From positions 2,844,501-2,908,500 of the forward strand of contig NZ_LR134386.1 of NCBI RefSeq assembly GCF_900637665.1: a stretch of DNA of 64,000 bases. Reading direction: 5' to 3'. Position 1 is the first letter of the stretch, and each line of letters starts with the position of its first letter. Below, one piece after another: positions 36,079 through 45,152 of this stretch. The position numbers and the translations under genes are program-made. The notes under the pieces are model-generated. The model was not told where the DNA came from and did no database searches. It saw only the letters and a list, made by a program, of their open reading frames with translations. The DNA comes from Chryseobacterium nakagawai (GTDB lineage Bacteria; Bacteroidota; Bacteroidia; Flavobacteriales; Weeksellaceae).

Positions 36079-36687
36079 ATGACAGATTTTATCAGATTCT
36101 TTATCCCTACTTATTTTATTCTATTTTTTTTAGTTTCATTTCTTGGAATTAGCATTGCTGTCGCTAAGAAGATAGGAAAGAGCCCTAATGTTCTACCAAA
36201 CGATGATTCAGCTTACGCATTGGTTGGCTTGTATTTCAAACTCATTTTAGCCGTATTATGGATCTATACAATATGGCCTTTATTATTTCCAAGCGTAGTC
36301 ATGGATTTTAAAATAGAAATATTAGATTCTGATCTGTTTCAATACGTTGGAATAGGATTGATGGTTTTTGCCTTTATCTGGGTAGTAATTGCTCAGCTTC
36401 AAATGAAAGATTCATGGCGGATTGGTATAGACGAGCGCATGAAGACAGAACTTATTACGAACGGATTATTTCAATTCTCAAGAAATCCAATATTTTTAGG
36501 AATGACGGTGAGTCTTATTGGGTTTTTCTTTGCTTCTCCCACTGTGATTGCTTTCTCTTTAGCAATAATAGGAAGTATTTTAATGCAGATTCAGATCCGT
36601 CTTGAAGAAGAACATCTGCTAAGCCAGCATGGTTCCACTTATCTTACTTATAAAAAGAGGGTTGGACGCATGCTAAGCCTCTCTTAA
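36079..36687 (+). CDS. Membrane methyltransferase of the ICMT/PEMT type
   Basis: Integral membrane protein of about 202 residues, with a run of hydrophobic segments and a C-terminal region like isoprenylcysteine carboxyl methyltransferase and phospholipid methyltransferase: LITNGLFQFSRNPIFLGM, then RLEEEHLLSQHGSTYLTYKKRVGR. The R-N-P and E-E motifs mark the S-adenosylmethionine site. Start at 36079 (MTDFIRFF) preferred; an upstream in-frame ATG at 36040 adds 13 basic residues. The substrate is unknown. The 258-base gap upstream shows no clear promoter. Confidence 0.78.
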   Translation: MTDFIRFFIPTYFILFFLVSFLGISIAVAKKIGKSPNVLPNDDSAYALVGLYFKLILAVLWIYTIWPLLFPSVVMDFKIEILDSDLFQYVGIGLMVFAFIWVVIAQLQMKDSWRIGIDERMKTELITNGLFQFSRNPIFLGMTVSLIGFFFASPTVIAFSLAIIGSILMQIQIRLEEEHLLSQHGSTYLTYKKRVGRMLSLS

Positions 36688-36725
36688 AAGCAGAAACTTA
36701 AAAATCGTTTTGCTGAACTTTTTTG

Positions 36726-36733
36726 TATCTTTG
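36726..36733 (+). promoter_or_regulatory. -7 promoter element of dapD
   Basis: TATCTTTG matches TAnnTTTG and is 37 bases before the start codon. The nearest TTG (36710-36712) gives only a 13-base spacer. Confidence 0.45.
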
Positions 36734-36770
36734 GCGCGTATAATTTTTCAAACTAATTTAAATAAGAAAC

Positions 36771-37583
36771 ATGTCGTTACAACAAACTATTGAAAACATT
36801 TGGGATAATAGAGACTTATTACAAAATGAAGACAGCCAGAAAGCGATCAGAGAGGTTATTTCTTTATTAGATTCCGGAGAACTTCGTGTAGCTGAGCCTA
36901 CGGAGAACGGTTGGCAGGTAAATGAGTGGGTGAAGAAAGCAGTAGTAATGTATTTCCCGATCCAAAAAATGGTAACTATTGAGGTAGGTCCATTTGAATT
37001 TCATGACAAAATTCCTTTAAAGAAAAATTATGCGGAAAAAGGAGTAAGAGTAGTTCCTCATGCTATCGCTAGAGAAGGTTCTTTCGTTGCTTCAGGAGTA
37101 ATTATGATGCCATCTTACGTAAATATTGGTGCTTATGTAGATTCAGGAACAATGGTGGATACTTGGGCAACAGTAGGAAGTTGTGCACAGATCGGTAAAA
37201 ACGTTCACTTGAGTGGTGGTGTTGGGATCGGTGGTGTATTAGAACCATTACAGGCCGCTCCGGTAATCATTGAAGATGATTGTTTCATCGGTTCAAGATG
37301 TATCGTTGTAGAAGGAGTTCATGTAGAAAGAGAAGCGGTATTGGGAGCTAATGTTGTATTAACAGCATCTACAAAAATCATTGATGTAACAGGAAGTGAG
37401 CCTATCGAAATTAAAGGAAGAGTTCCTGCCCGTTCTGTAGTAATCCCTGGAAGCTATACAAAACAATATCCAGCAGGAGAATATCAGGTTCCTTGTGCAT
37501 TAATTATTGGCCAGAGAAAAGAGTCTACAGATAAAAAGACTTCTCTTAATGATGCATTGAGAGACAATAATGTAGCTGTTTAA
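36771..37583 (+). CDS. dapD: Tetrahydrodipicolinate N-succinyltransferase
   Basis: Enzyme of the succinyl branch of the lysine and diaminopimelate pathway: succinyl-CoA plus tetrahydrodipicolinate gives N-succinyl-2-amino-6-ketopimelate. Length of 270 residues is standard. The N-terminal helical domain (IENIWDNRDLL) is followed by the left-handed beta-helix of hexapeptide repeats (VNIGAYVDSGTMVDTWATVGSCAQIGKNVHLSGG, IGGVLEPLQAAPVIIEDDCFIGS), which hold the active site between subunits. It sits at the head of a cluster of glycan genes, unrelated in function, 30 bases before the next gene. Confidence 0.95.
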   Translation: MSLQQTIENIWDNRDLLQNEDSQKAIREVISLLDSGELRVAEPTENGWQVNEWVKKAVVMYFPIQKMVTIEVGPFEFHDKIPLKKNYAEKGVRVVPHAIAREGSFVASGVIMMPSYVNIGAYVDSGTMVDTWATVGSCAQIGKNVHLSGGVGIGGVLEPLQAAPVIIEDDCFIGSRCIVVEGVHVEREAVLGANVVLTASTKIIDVTGSEPIEIKGRVPARSVVIPGSYTKQYPAGEYQVPCALIIGQRKESTDKKTSLNDALRDNNVAV

Positions 37584-37613
37584 GATTAAGTTTTTAAACT
37601 AATACCACTTATT

Positions 37614-38783
37614 TTGAAAGAAAAATTTCTTAAAATATTATTAAACCCTAAATATATATTTGGGGTTTATATTATTGTAGCCATAGCTACTGCGCTTTCT
37701 AAATTCTCCAGAGGGCCTCAGGCGATTAATAACTATTTGATTTTCAAAGGTGTATTTTTCAATACTATCGATGAAAAAAATCTGTATTTACGATATCCTG
37801 AGCTTTATTCAGACATGAACCATTACGGGATCTTTTTCAGTTTACTGATCGCACCTTTTGCAGTAATGCCGGACTGGATGGGAATTGCCCTATGGAATGT
37901 TGCCAATACTGCGATCTTTCTATATGCCATTCATAAACTTCCGTTTTCGGATGCTAAAAAAGCACTTTTTGCTTTGTTATGTCTGCAGGAATTTATCACG
38001 GCTGCTGTAAGTTTGCAGTTCAATGTAGCATTGGTAGGGCTTTTAATGCTGTCCGCAACGTTCATTTATGAAAGAAAAGAAGTACAGTCGGCTACTGCTA
38101 TTGTAGTAGGGATTTTTGTAAAGCTTTATGGAATTGTAGGATTATCACAGTTTTTCTTTATTAAAAATAAGGTAAAGTTTATTCTTTCAGGAATTGTTAT
38201 TGCTGTATTGTGTTTGTGCATTCCGATGATTTACTCCAGTCCACAGTTTGTAATTCAGAGTTATTCAGACTGGGCAACCTCATTGATTTCAAAAAACAAT
38301 GATAATCAGATATTGGGAAATATGCAGGATATATCATTAATGGGATTTGTAAGAAGAATTTTGGGTGATGCATCCATTTCCAATCTTACTTTTTTAGCTT
38401 TTGGTGTTCCATTATTTGCATTGCCATATATCAGAATCAAGCAATACAAGAACTATGCATTTCAATTGATGATTCTAGCTTCTACATTACTGTTTTTAGT
38501 ACTGTTCAGTTCAGGCTCAGAATCACCAACGTATATTATTGCAGTAGCAGGAGTAATGATCTGGTTTACCCTTCAGAAAGAAAAAACGCCTTTTATTATT
38601 GGGTTATTGGTATTTGTTATTATTCTTACTTGTTTTTCACCATCAGATTTATTTCCGAAATTTATCAAACAAAATTATATCATTAAATATTCTTTGAAAG
38701 CCGTACCTTGTATTGTAGTTTGGTTGAGGGTTATTTACGAATTGATGACCAAAGATTTTGAAAAGGACTACACTTTAAATTAA
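37614..38783 (+). CDS. Polytopic membrane glycosyltransferase (GT87/DUF2029 type)
   Basis: Integral membrane protein of 389 residues with about ten hydrophobic segments. Features of the DUF2029/GT87 group (polyprenyl-phosphate-dependent mannosyltransferases): an early loop with NYLIFKGVFFNTIDEKNLYLRYPELYSD and SDMNHYGIFFSLLIAPFAVMPDW. It uses TTG as start; no in-frame ATG lies near, and the first Met of the body is 70 residues in. Its gene is 30 bases after dapD and 3 before the next glycosyltransferase; product probably adds a sugar outside the membrane. Confidence 0.75.
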   Translation: MKEKFLKILLNPKYIFGVYIIVAIATALSKFSRGPQAINNYLIFKGVFFNTIDEKNLYLRYPELYSDMNHYGIFFSLLIAPFAVMPDWMGIALWNVANTAIFLYAIHKLPFSDAKKALFALLCLQEFITAAVSLQFNVALVGLLMLSATFIYERKEVQSATAIVVGIFVKLYGIVGLSQFFFIKNKVKFILSGIVIAVLCLCIPMIYSSPQFVIQSYSDWATSLISKNNDNQILGNMQDISLMGFVRRILGDASISNLTFLAFGVPLFALPYIRIKQYKNYAFQLMILASTLLFLVLFSSGSESPTYIIAVAGVMIWFTLQKEKTPFIIGLLVFVIILTCFSPSDLFPKFIKQNYIIKYSLKAVPCIVVWLRVIYELMTKDFEKDYTLN

Positions 38784-38786
38784 TGT

Positions 38787-39716
38787 ATGAAGAAAATTTC
38801 TATTGTTATTCCTGCCCACAACGAAGAAGGGAATGTTGCTTTAGTTCATGAAAAAATAAAAGAAGTTTTTTCGGAACTGAAGAATTATACCTTTGAAATC
38901 ATTTTTGTGAATGACGGAAGCAGAGATAACACACAGAAGAAGTTAGAGGAACTGTCACAAAAGTATGAAGAAGTAAAATTTATTGAGTTTTCCCGAAACT
39001 TTGGACACCAGCCGGCAGTAAAAGCCGGAATGGATTATGCAGATGGAAATGCGGTAATTTCAATGGATGGAGATCTTCAGCATCCCCCTGAATTGATTCC
39101 TGAAATGATTAAGAAATGGGAAGAAGGATATGATATTGTGTATACGGTAAGAACTTACCCTAAACAGATTTCTTATTTTAAAAGGAAAACTTCAGATGTG
39201 TTCTATAAACTTTTATCCAGTCTTTCAGATGTCAATCTTACCAAAGGAGGTGGGTCTGATTTCAGATTGATGGATGCCAATGCCGTAGAAGCTATGAGAA
39301 GCTTCAAAGAAGATGATCTGTTTTTAAGAGGACTAACCAGCTGGATGGGCTACAAACAAATCGGAATAGACTTTACAGCGGGAGAAAGATTAGCAGGAGA
39401 GAGCAGCTATAACCTGAAAAAAATGCTCAAATTTGCCTTTACAGGAATTACTGCTTTTAGTGTTAAACCTCTTTACTTAGCGGCTTATCTGGGGTTCTTA
39501 TTTTCACTGCTTTCAGTGATTGGATATGTTGCTTATGTTATCCATTCATTTGTGGTGCATACTGAAATCTCAGGTTGGGCATCGTTAATTATGACCATTG
39601 TATTCTTTGGAGGGCTGCAACTGATTATCCTGGGAATCATTGGCATTTATTTAGGTAAGATCTTTAAACAGGTTAAAGAAAGACCTAATTATATTATAAA
39701 AAACAAAAATTTTTAA
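38787..39716 (+). CDS. Family 2 glycosyltransferase (GtrB/DPM1-like, membrane-anchored)
   Basis: Protein of 309 residues. GT2 domain at residues 1-220 (KISIVIPAHNEEGNVALVHEK, FVNDGSRDNTQKKL, MDGDLQHPPELIPEM with the DxD-like motif) and two C-terminal TM segments (about 232-258, 265-292). This design is that of polyprenyl-phosphate sugar transferases, which charge the lipid carrier used by the preceding GT87-type enzyme. Four bases after that gene and one base before the deacetylase. Confidence 0.88.
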   Translation: MKKISIVIPAHNEEGNVALVHEKIKEVFSELKNYTFEIIFVNDGSRDNTQKKLEELSQKYEEVKFIEFSRNFGHQPAVKAGMDYADGNAVISMDGDLQHPPELIPEMIKKWEEGYDIVYTVRTYPKQISYFKRKTSDVFYKLLSSLSDVNLTKGGGSDFRLMDANAVEAMRSFKEDDLFLRGLTSWMGYKQIGIDFTAGERLAGESSYNLKKMLKFAFTGITAFSVKPLYLAAYLGFLFSLLSVIGYVAYVIHSFVVHTEISGWASLIMTIVFFGGLQLIILGIIGIYLGKIFKQVKERPNYIIKNKNF

Positions 39717-40493
39717 ATGGTTTTATTAAGTTTTGATATCGAGGAGTTTGACATGCCTTTAGAATATAAAGGAGAGATCTCTTTTGATAAACAAATCTCT
39801 ATATCTCAGCACGGACTTGAAAATATTTTAAATATTCTTAAAAAACACGGAGTAAAAGCAACCTTTTTTTCTACCGTAGTCTTTGCAGAAAACAGCAAAC
39901 ATCTTATTGAAAGATTATTAAACGAAGGACATGAATTGGCTTCTCATACTTGGTTTCATTCAGAATTTGAAGACAAACACCTGAAAGAATCCAGAGAAAG
40001 ACTGGAAGAGTTATTCTCCACAAAAGTGACCGGATTAAGAATGCCGAGAATGATGCAGGTAGATGAAAAAGAAGTGGAAAAAGCAGGATATTTATACAAT
40101 TCATCCATTAATCCTACGTTTTTACCGGGAAGATATAACAACCTTAAAGTTTCAAGAACTTACTTTAATGAAGGAAATGTCATGCAGGTTCCGGCTTCTG
40201 TTTCACCGAATTTCAGAATTCCCTTATTCTGGTTAAGCTTTCACAATTTCCCTTTAGCTTTCTATAAAAAGCTGGCAGCTGATGTATTGAAAAAAGATAA
40301 GTATCTGAATATTTATTTTCATCCCTGGGAATTCTCATCCATTAAGGATGAAGCATTCAAATTGCCTGGTTTTACGGTGAAAAATTCCGGGAAAGATATG
40401 GTGGCAAGGTTTGATGCCTTTGTAGAATGGCTTAAAGAAAAAGGTCATACCTTTGGTACCTTTCAAGAATTTCAAAAACAGGTACACGCATGA
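39717..40493 (+). CDS. Polysaccharide deacetylase (NodB type)
   Basis: Carbohydrate esterase family 4-like protein of 258 residues. Start MVLLSFDIEEFDMP contains the NodB motif Asp (SFDIEEFD), with SHTWFHSEFED as the metal His motif (H-T-x-x-H) and LRMPRMMQVDE as the third motif. No signal peptide, so cytoplasmic removal of acetyl groups from a sugar or glycan precursor is likely. The start codon follows the previous stop with no gap, and it ends inside the next gene (four-base overlap). Confidence 0.85.
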   Translation: MVLLSFDIEEFDMPLEYKGEISFDKQISISQHGLENILNILKKHGVKATFFSTVVFAENSKHLIERLLNEGHELASHTWFHSEFEDKHLKESRERLEELFSTKVTGLRMPRMMQVDEKEVEKAGYLYNSSINPTFLPGRYNNLKVSRTYFNEGNVMQVPASVSPNFRIPLFWLSFHNFPLAFYKKLAADVLKKDKYLNIYFHPWEFSSIKDEAFKLPGFTVKNSGKDMVARFDAFVEWLKEKGHTFGTFQEFQKQVHA

Positions 40494-41587
40494 AAATTGC
40501 TTTTGACGCAAAACGTTTTTTCCATAACACCTCAGGGTTAGGTAATTATTCAAGAGATCTGGTAAGAATACTTTCTCAATATGAACCGGACAATGAATAT
40601 CTGCTGCTCAACAAGAACAAGTCTGAGCGTGGAAAAGACATTCTTGAACGCTCCAATGTTAAGTTTATAGAAACCTCAAAAGGAAAGTTTTCACGCCAGT
40701 TGAAAATGGGAAAAGATGCCCAAAAGGTAGGGGCAGATATTTTCCATGGCTTATCTGGTGAATTGCCTTTGAAATGGGATCAGAAACCGATTAAAAAGAT
40801 CGTTACCATTCATGATCTGATCTTTGTACGATATCCTCAATATTATTCTTTTTTTGATCGTAAAATCCACTTTTGGAAGTTTAAAAAAGCGGCTGATATG
40901 GCAGATAAGATCATTGCGATTTCAGAACAGACGAAAAGAGACATTATCGAGTTCTTAAAAGTCCCTGAAAGTAAAATTGAAGTTATTTATCAAGGCTGTC
41001 ATAAAGCATTTAAAGAACAACAGTCTGCGGAACAGATTCAGGGGGCTAAAGACAAATTCAAACTTCCTGAAAGATTCATTCTGAATGTAGGAACCATTGA
41101 AGATCGTAAGAACCTTCTGAATATAGTAAAAGCGATCAAAGACACCGGAATTCCGTTGGTTGTAGTAGGAAAAAAAACCAAATATTATCAAAAAATAGAA
41201 AGCTTCCTGAAAAAAAATAAAATGGAAACACAGGTGCAGTTTCTGGAGGGAGTTTCTATGGATGAACTTGCTATGATTTATAAGCTGGCAGATATTTTTG
41301 TCTATCCAAGTTTCTTTGAAGGCTTTGGAATTCCTATCATAGAAGCACTTTTCTCCAAAACAGTAGTGGTAACCAGCAATACAAGTTGTTTGCCGGAAGC
41401 AGGAGGAAAAGATTCGGTATATATTGATCCAAACAATGAGTTTGACATCAAAGCCAAAATCAAATTTTTGTGGGAAAATGAATCCGAAAGAAAACGCCGT
41501 GAGGAAAGGGGTTTTGAGTTTGTCCAACAGTTCAATGATGAACCCATTGCCAAGAATCTGATGGAACTTTATCAAAAAATTATTTAA
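40490..41587 (+). CDS. Family 4 (GT-B) glycosyltransferase
   Basis: GT-B glycosyltransferase of 365 residues. N-terminal Rossmann domain (KIAFDAKRFFHNTSGLGNYSRDLVRIL, HDLIFVRYPQYY), C-terminal donor domain with FILNVGTIEDRKNLLNIVKA and the family motif FVYPSFFEGFGIPIIEALFSKTVVV (E-x7-E). It is the last gene of the four-gene operon. No membrane segment. Role in making a cell-surface or storage glycan is inferred from neighbours. Confidence 0.9.
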   Translation: MKIAFDAKRFFHNTSGLGNYSRDLVRILSQYEPDNEYLLLNKNKSERGKDILERSNVKFIETSKGKFSRQLKMGKDAQKVGADIFHGLSGELPLKWDQKPIKKIVTIHDLIFVRYPQYYSFFDRKIHFWKFKKAADMADKIIAISEQTKRDIIEFLKVPESKIEVIYQGCHKAFKEQQSAEQIQGAKDKFKLPERFILNVGTIEDRKNLLNIVKAIKDTGIPLVVVGKKTKYYQKIESFLKKNKMETQVQFLEGVSMDELAMIYKLADIFVYPSFFEGFGIPIIEALFSKTVVVTSNTSCLPEAGGKDSVYIDPNNEFDIKAKIKFLWENESERKRREERGFEFVQQFNDEPIAKNLMELYQKII

Positions 41588-41594
41588 AAAAACT

Positions 41595-41623
41595 TTGGAT
41601 TTTAAAAATAAATCCTACATTTG
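41595..41623 (+). promoter_or_regulatory. Promoter of the histidine operon
   Basis: TTG at 41595-41597, 18 bases, then TACATTTG at 41616-41623, a full match to the flavobacterial consensus, 17 bases before the leader-peptide ATG. Confidence 0.8.
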
Positions 41624-41640
41624 CATCATAATTCAATACA

Positions 41641-41691
41641 ATGAAACCAATATTTTTAGCATTACATCATTATTATCATCATCTCTGTTAG
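41641..41691 (+). CDS. Histidine operon leader peptide (attenuator peptide)
   Basis: Seventeen codons including the stop: MKPIFLALHHYYHHLC. Four of the last eight residues are His, in two His-His pairs around Tyr-Tyr. Such a run directly upstream of a terminator and hisG is the classic design of transcription attenuation: when charged tRNA-His is scarce the ribosome stalls at these codons and the hairpin fails. The name hisL would follow enteric usage. The stop codon lies 45 bases before the hairpin. Confidence 0.88.
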   Translation: MKPIFLALHHYYHHLC

Positions 41692-41735
41692 GCGGAATTG
41701 ATTGATATATGTTTGTGCTAAAATCAAAAATATTT

Positions 41736-41768
41736 AAAAACCGTCTGAGTAAATAGACGGTTTTTTTT
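41736..41768 (+). terminator. Attenuator hairpin of the histidine operon
   Basis: AAAACCGTCT pairs with AGACGGTTTT (left arm up to 41746, right arm from 41755), followed by a run of T up to 41768. It sits between the leader peptide and hisG, 68 bases before the hisG start. Confidence 0.85.
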
Positions 41769-41835
41769 GTTTCCTGAATTCTCTTCAGAAATTTCAACAG
41801 ATCAGTTTTTATTTGCTCGGACTCAAAAAGACGAA

Positions 41836-42693
41836 ATGAGTAAATTAAAAATTGCGATTCAGAAAAGTGGACGGCTGTACGAAGAATCCCTGCAGCTTCT
41901 TAAAGACTGTGGAATCTTTGTCAACAATGGAAAAGATCAGCTAAAAGTTTCGGTAGATAACTTCCCGATGGAAATCATGTACCTTCGGAATTCAGACATT
42001 CCTCAATATCTGGAAGATGGAGTGGTGGATGTTGCTATTGTAGGTGAAAATCTTTTGATTGAGAAACAAAAGCAGTTTCAAATTGTTGAGAAACTGGGGT
42101 TTTCAAAATGCCGTGTTTCCATTGCTGTCCCAAAAGAAGTTGAAACCGATGATCTTGGCTACTTCCAAGGCCGAAAAATTGCCACTTCTTACCCTAACAC
42201 TCTTAAGAATTTTTTAGAAGCAAAAGGAATCATTTCAGATATCCACGTGATTTCCGGTTCCGTAGAAATTGCTCCCAATATCGGGCTTGCAGAAGGAATT
42301 TGCGATATCGTAAGTTCCGGAAGTACCTTATTCAAAAACGGATTGAGGGAAACGGTAACGCTTTTGAAATCAGAAGCAGTTCTGGCTCAAACGCCACAAT
42401 TATCATCCGACAAAGCAGCTATTCTGGATAAATTCCTTTTCAGAATCAAAGCCGTTTTAAAGGCAAAAAATTCAAAATACATCCTGATGAATGTTCCCAA
42501 TGATAAAATCCAAAAAGTTGCAGATGTACTTCCTGTACTGAAAAGCCCTACGGTGATTCCATTGGCAGAAAAAGGCTGGAGTAGTATTCATTCTGTGATT
42601 GATGAAGAGCGTTTCTGGGAAGTTATCGATGAGCTGAAGGAGAATGGAGCTCAAGATATACTCATTATTCCCATTGACAAAATGGTGATTTAA
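41836..42693 (+). CDS. hisG: ATP phosphoribosyltransferase, long form
   Basis: First enzyme of histidine synthesis: ATP plus PRPP to phosphoribosyl-ATP. 285 residues from the ATG at 41836 (MSKLKIAIQKSGRL); the frame is open to 41767 but that upstream part overlaps the attenuator. PRPP-loop motif GICDIVSSGSTL is present. The length and the extra C-terminal part (about 215-285, MNVPNDKIQKVADVLPVL) show the long form with a histidine-feedback domain, so no HisZ partner is needed. First structural gene of the operon. Confidence 0.95.
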   Translation: MSKLKIAIQKSGRLYEESLQLLKDCGIFVNNGKDQLKVSVDNFPMEIMYLRNSDIPQYLEDGVVDVAIVGENLLIEKQKQFQIVEKLGFSKCRVSIAVPKEVETDDLGYFQGRKIATSYPNTLKNFLEAKGIISDIHVISGSVEIAPNIGLAEGICDIVSSGSTLFKNGLRETVTLLKSEAVLAQTPQLSSDKAAILDKFLFRIKAVLKAKNSKYILMNVPNDKIQKVADVLPVLKSPTVIPLAEKGWSSIHSVIDEERFWEVIDELKENGAQDILIIPIDKMVI

Positions 42694-42845
42694 AGAAGAA
42701 TAATACTGTTAAGAAAAGTAACGAACAGTAAAGAAAAATTAAGATAAGTTAAGTTTAATAAATTCAACAATGATCTAGATGATTCTTAGCGGCTTAAATA
42801 AACTTAATGATTCAAAAAATGAGAGATCAATAAAAAATAATACAA

Positions 42846-44123
42846 ATGAAAATATATCGATATCCAACAAAAGATTCATGGATAAAGCTGGTACAGAGAC
42901 CTGTTTTTGAACGGGAAGAGATTTCCGGACTGATTGCTGAAATATTTGCTGAAGTTGAAAATAAAGGAGATAAAGCTTTAATAGCATTCAATAAAAAATT
43001 TGATAAAGCCGAAACCAAAAACATTGCTGTTACAGAAGAGGAAATAAATAATGCGGAAAATCAACTTAGTAATGATTTAAAGCAGGCTATCCAACAAGCA
43101 AAAGAAAACATTTTTAAATTTCACGATTCACAAAATCCGGAGATTCAGAAAATTGAAACAACAAAAGGAGTGGTTTGCTGGAGAGAAAACCGAGCGATAG
43201 AAAAGGTAGGAATTTATATTCCGGGGGGAACAGCTCCTTTATTCTCAACAGTTTTGATGCTTGCAGTCCCTGCTAATATTGCCGGATGTGAGGAAATCAT
43301 TCTGTGTACACCACCAGATAAAAATGGAGATGTTAATCCTGCCATTTTATATACGGCAAAGCTCTGCGGGGTTTCAAAAATTTTCAAAACCGGAGGCGCT
43401 CAGGCCATTGCAGCTATGGCTTTAGGAACTGAAAGTATTCCACAAGTATATAAAATTTTTGGCCCTGGAAATCAATTCGTAGTAGCAGCAAAAGAGTATA
43501 CCCAACGGTATGGAGTCGCTATTGATATGCCGGCAGGACCTAGTGAAGTTCTCGTGATTGCTGATGAGCAAGCTATTCCGGAATTCTGTGCTGCCGATTT
43601 GCTTTCACAGGCAGAACACGGCAGTGACAGCCAGGTGGTTTTTCTAACCACAGACTTTAAAGTTTTTAATGAGGTTATTAGGTGTGTTGAACATCAAATC
43701 AAACGCTTACCGAGAAATGAAATGGCAGGAAAAGCACTTGAAAATAGTTGTTTTATCTTGTTAAATAGTCTTGAGGAAGCTGTTGAGTTCAGCAATTTAT
43801 ATGCTCCGGAACACCTTATTCTTGCGCTTGATGAGTTTGAAAAATATATCCCTATGATCCAGAATGCAGGCTCTGTATTCCTTGGGAATTATTCCTGTGA
43901 AAGTGCCGGAGATTATGCAAGCGGAACCAATCACACCCTTCCTACGAATGCTTATGCAAAGAATTACAGTGGTGTATCCCTGGACAGTTTTGTGAAGAAA
44001 ATTACCTTCCAGCATTTATCGAAGAAAGGACTTCAGAGTTTAGGAAAAACAATAGAAATAATGGCAGAGGCAGAAGGGCTTCTTGCCCACAAAAATGCAG
44101 TATCAATAAGATTAAAACGATAA
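42846..44123 (+). CDS. hisD: Histidinol dehydrogenase
   Basis: NAD-dependent enzyme for the last two oxidations, histidinol to histidine. 425 residues, normal length. Zinc and catalytic region visible in LSQAEHGSDSQVVFLT and in YAPEHLILALDEFE; the glycine-rich nucleotide region IGIYIPGGTAPLFSTVLMLAVPANIAGC (here VGIYIPGG) and GGAQAIAAMALG are standard. Separated from hisG by 152 bases of A-rich sequence without a terminator, the only sizeable gap inside the operon. Confidence 0.96.
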   Translation: MKIYRYPTKDSWIKLVQRPVFEREEISGLIAEIFAEVENKGDKALIAFNKKFDKAETKNIAVTEEEINNAENQLSNDLKQAIQQAKENIFKFHDSQNPEIQKIETTKGVVCWRENRAIEKVGIYIPGGTAPLFSTVLMLAVPANIAGCEEIILCTPPDKNGDVNPAILYTAKLCGVSKIFKTGGAQAIAAMALGTESIPQVYKIFGPGNQFVVAAKEYTQRYGVAIDMPAGPSEVLVIADEQAIPEFCAADLLSQAEHGSDSQVVFLTTDFKVFNEVIRCVEHQIKRLPRNEMAGKALENSCFILLNSLEEAVEFSNLYAPEHLILALDEFEKYIPMIQNAGSVFLGNYSCESAGDYASGTNHTLPTNAYAKNYSGVSLDSFVKKITFQHLSKKGLQSLGKTIEIMAEAEGLLAHKNAVSIRLKR

Positions 44124-44124
44124 T

Positions 44125-45150
44125 ATGAATACAATCAGTATCAATACATTAGTAAGAGAAAATATTTTAAAATTAAAACCTTATATAAGCTTCAGAGATC
44201 ATAATGAGTTTAATGATCCTACTTTTTTAGATGCTAATGAAAGCCCTTTTGGAAAATGGAACCGTTACCCGGACTCTACCCAAAGAAAACTTAAAACCAG
44301 ATTATCTGAGCTTAAAAATCTTTCTCCCGGGCAAATAGCGATAGGAAACGGAAGTGATGAACTGATCGATTTAATCATTAAGATTTTCTGTGAACCTAAA
44401 AAAGACTCTATCCTAATGATGAACCCGTCGTTTGCAATGTATGGTTTTTATGCCACGATCAATGAAAACAGGGTTTTACAGTTGAATTTGGATGAGAACT
44501 TTGATATTGTGAAAGATGACTTTTTAAAAATAGTACAGAAAGAATCTATCAAGGTTTTCTTTCTATGTTCTCCCAACAATCCAACCGGAAATAGTACTGA
44601 AGATATTGAATTTTACCTTCAAAACTTCAATGGAATTGTTGTAGTGGATGAAGCTTATATAGAATTTTCCGGGAAAAAATCAAGTCTTGAGCTGTTGGCA
44701 AAGTATCCCAATTTAATTGTTCTTCAGACCTTCTCGAAGGCTTGGGGGATTGCAGGAGCCAGAGTAGGTGTTGCCTATGCTTCGGAAGAGATTATTCAGT
44801 TGATTAATACCGTGAAAGCACCTTACAATGTTAATGCATTGAGCCAGGAGCTAATTCTGAATGCTCTTGAAGATGAAAATAAGCTGAAAGAGAATGTACG
44901 TGATATTGTAGCAGAGCGTGAATGGCTGAGGGATCAGTTTAAAGGAATTGCATGTATTGGTAAAATATTTCCAACAGATGCTAATTTCTTTTTAATCAGG
45001 CTAAAGGATGTTGACAATGTATATGTACAAATGCTGGAACAGGAAATTTTGACAAGCAGAAGAGATCCGGCTATTCCGGGATGCATCAGAATAAATATAG
45101 GAAACCGCCAGGAGAATGAGAAGCTGGTAACCCTTTTAAAAAACATATAA
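44125..45150 (+). CDS. hisC: Histidinol-phosphate aminotransferase
   Basis: PLP enzyme of the class I/II fold, 341 residues, converting imidazole-acetol phosphate to histidinol phosphate. Cofactor Asp in [12 protein letters not shown], Schiff-base Lys in [13 protein letters not shown], and substrate-binding SPNNPTGN. Starts one base after hisD stop and ends two bases before hisB. Confidence 0.95.
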   Translation: MNTISINTLVRENILKLKPYISFRDHNEFNDPTFLDANESPFGKWNRYPDSTQRKLKTRLSELKNLSPGQIAIGNGSDELIDLIIKIFCEPKKDSILMMNPSFAMYGFYATINENRVLQLNLDENFDIVKDDFLKIVQKESIKVFFLCSPNNPTGNSTEDIEFYLQNFNGIVVVDEAYIEFSGKKSSLELLAKYPNLIVLQTFSKAWGIAGARVGVAYASEEIIQLINTVKAPYNVNALSQELILNALEDENKLKENVRDIVAEREWLRDQFKGIACIGKIFPTDANFFLIRLKDVDNVYVQMLEQEILTSRRDPAIPGCIRINIGNRQENEKLVTLLKNI

Positions 45151-45152
45151 GT

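Noticed and set aside
42694..42845. Internal promoter or terminator in the hisG-hisD gap
   Set aside because: No TAnnTTTG with TTG at the right distance and no stable hairpin with T run; the gap is only A-rich.
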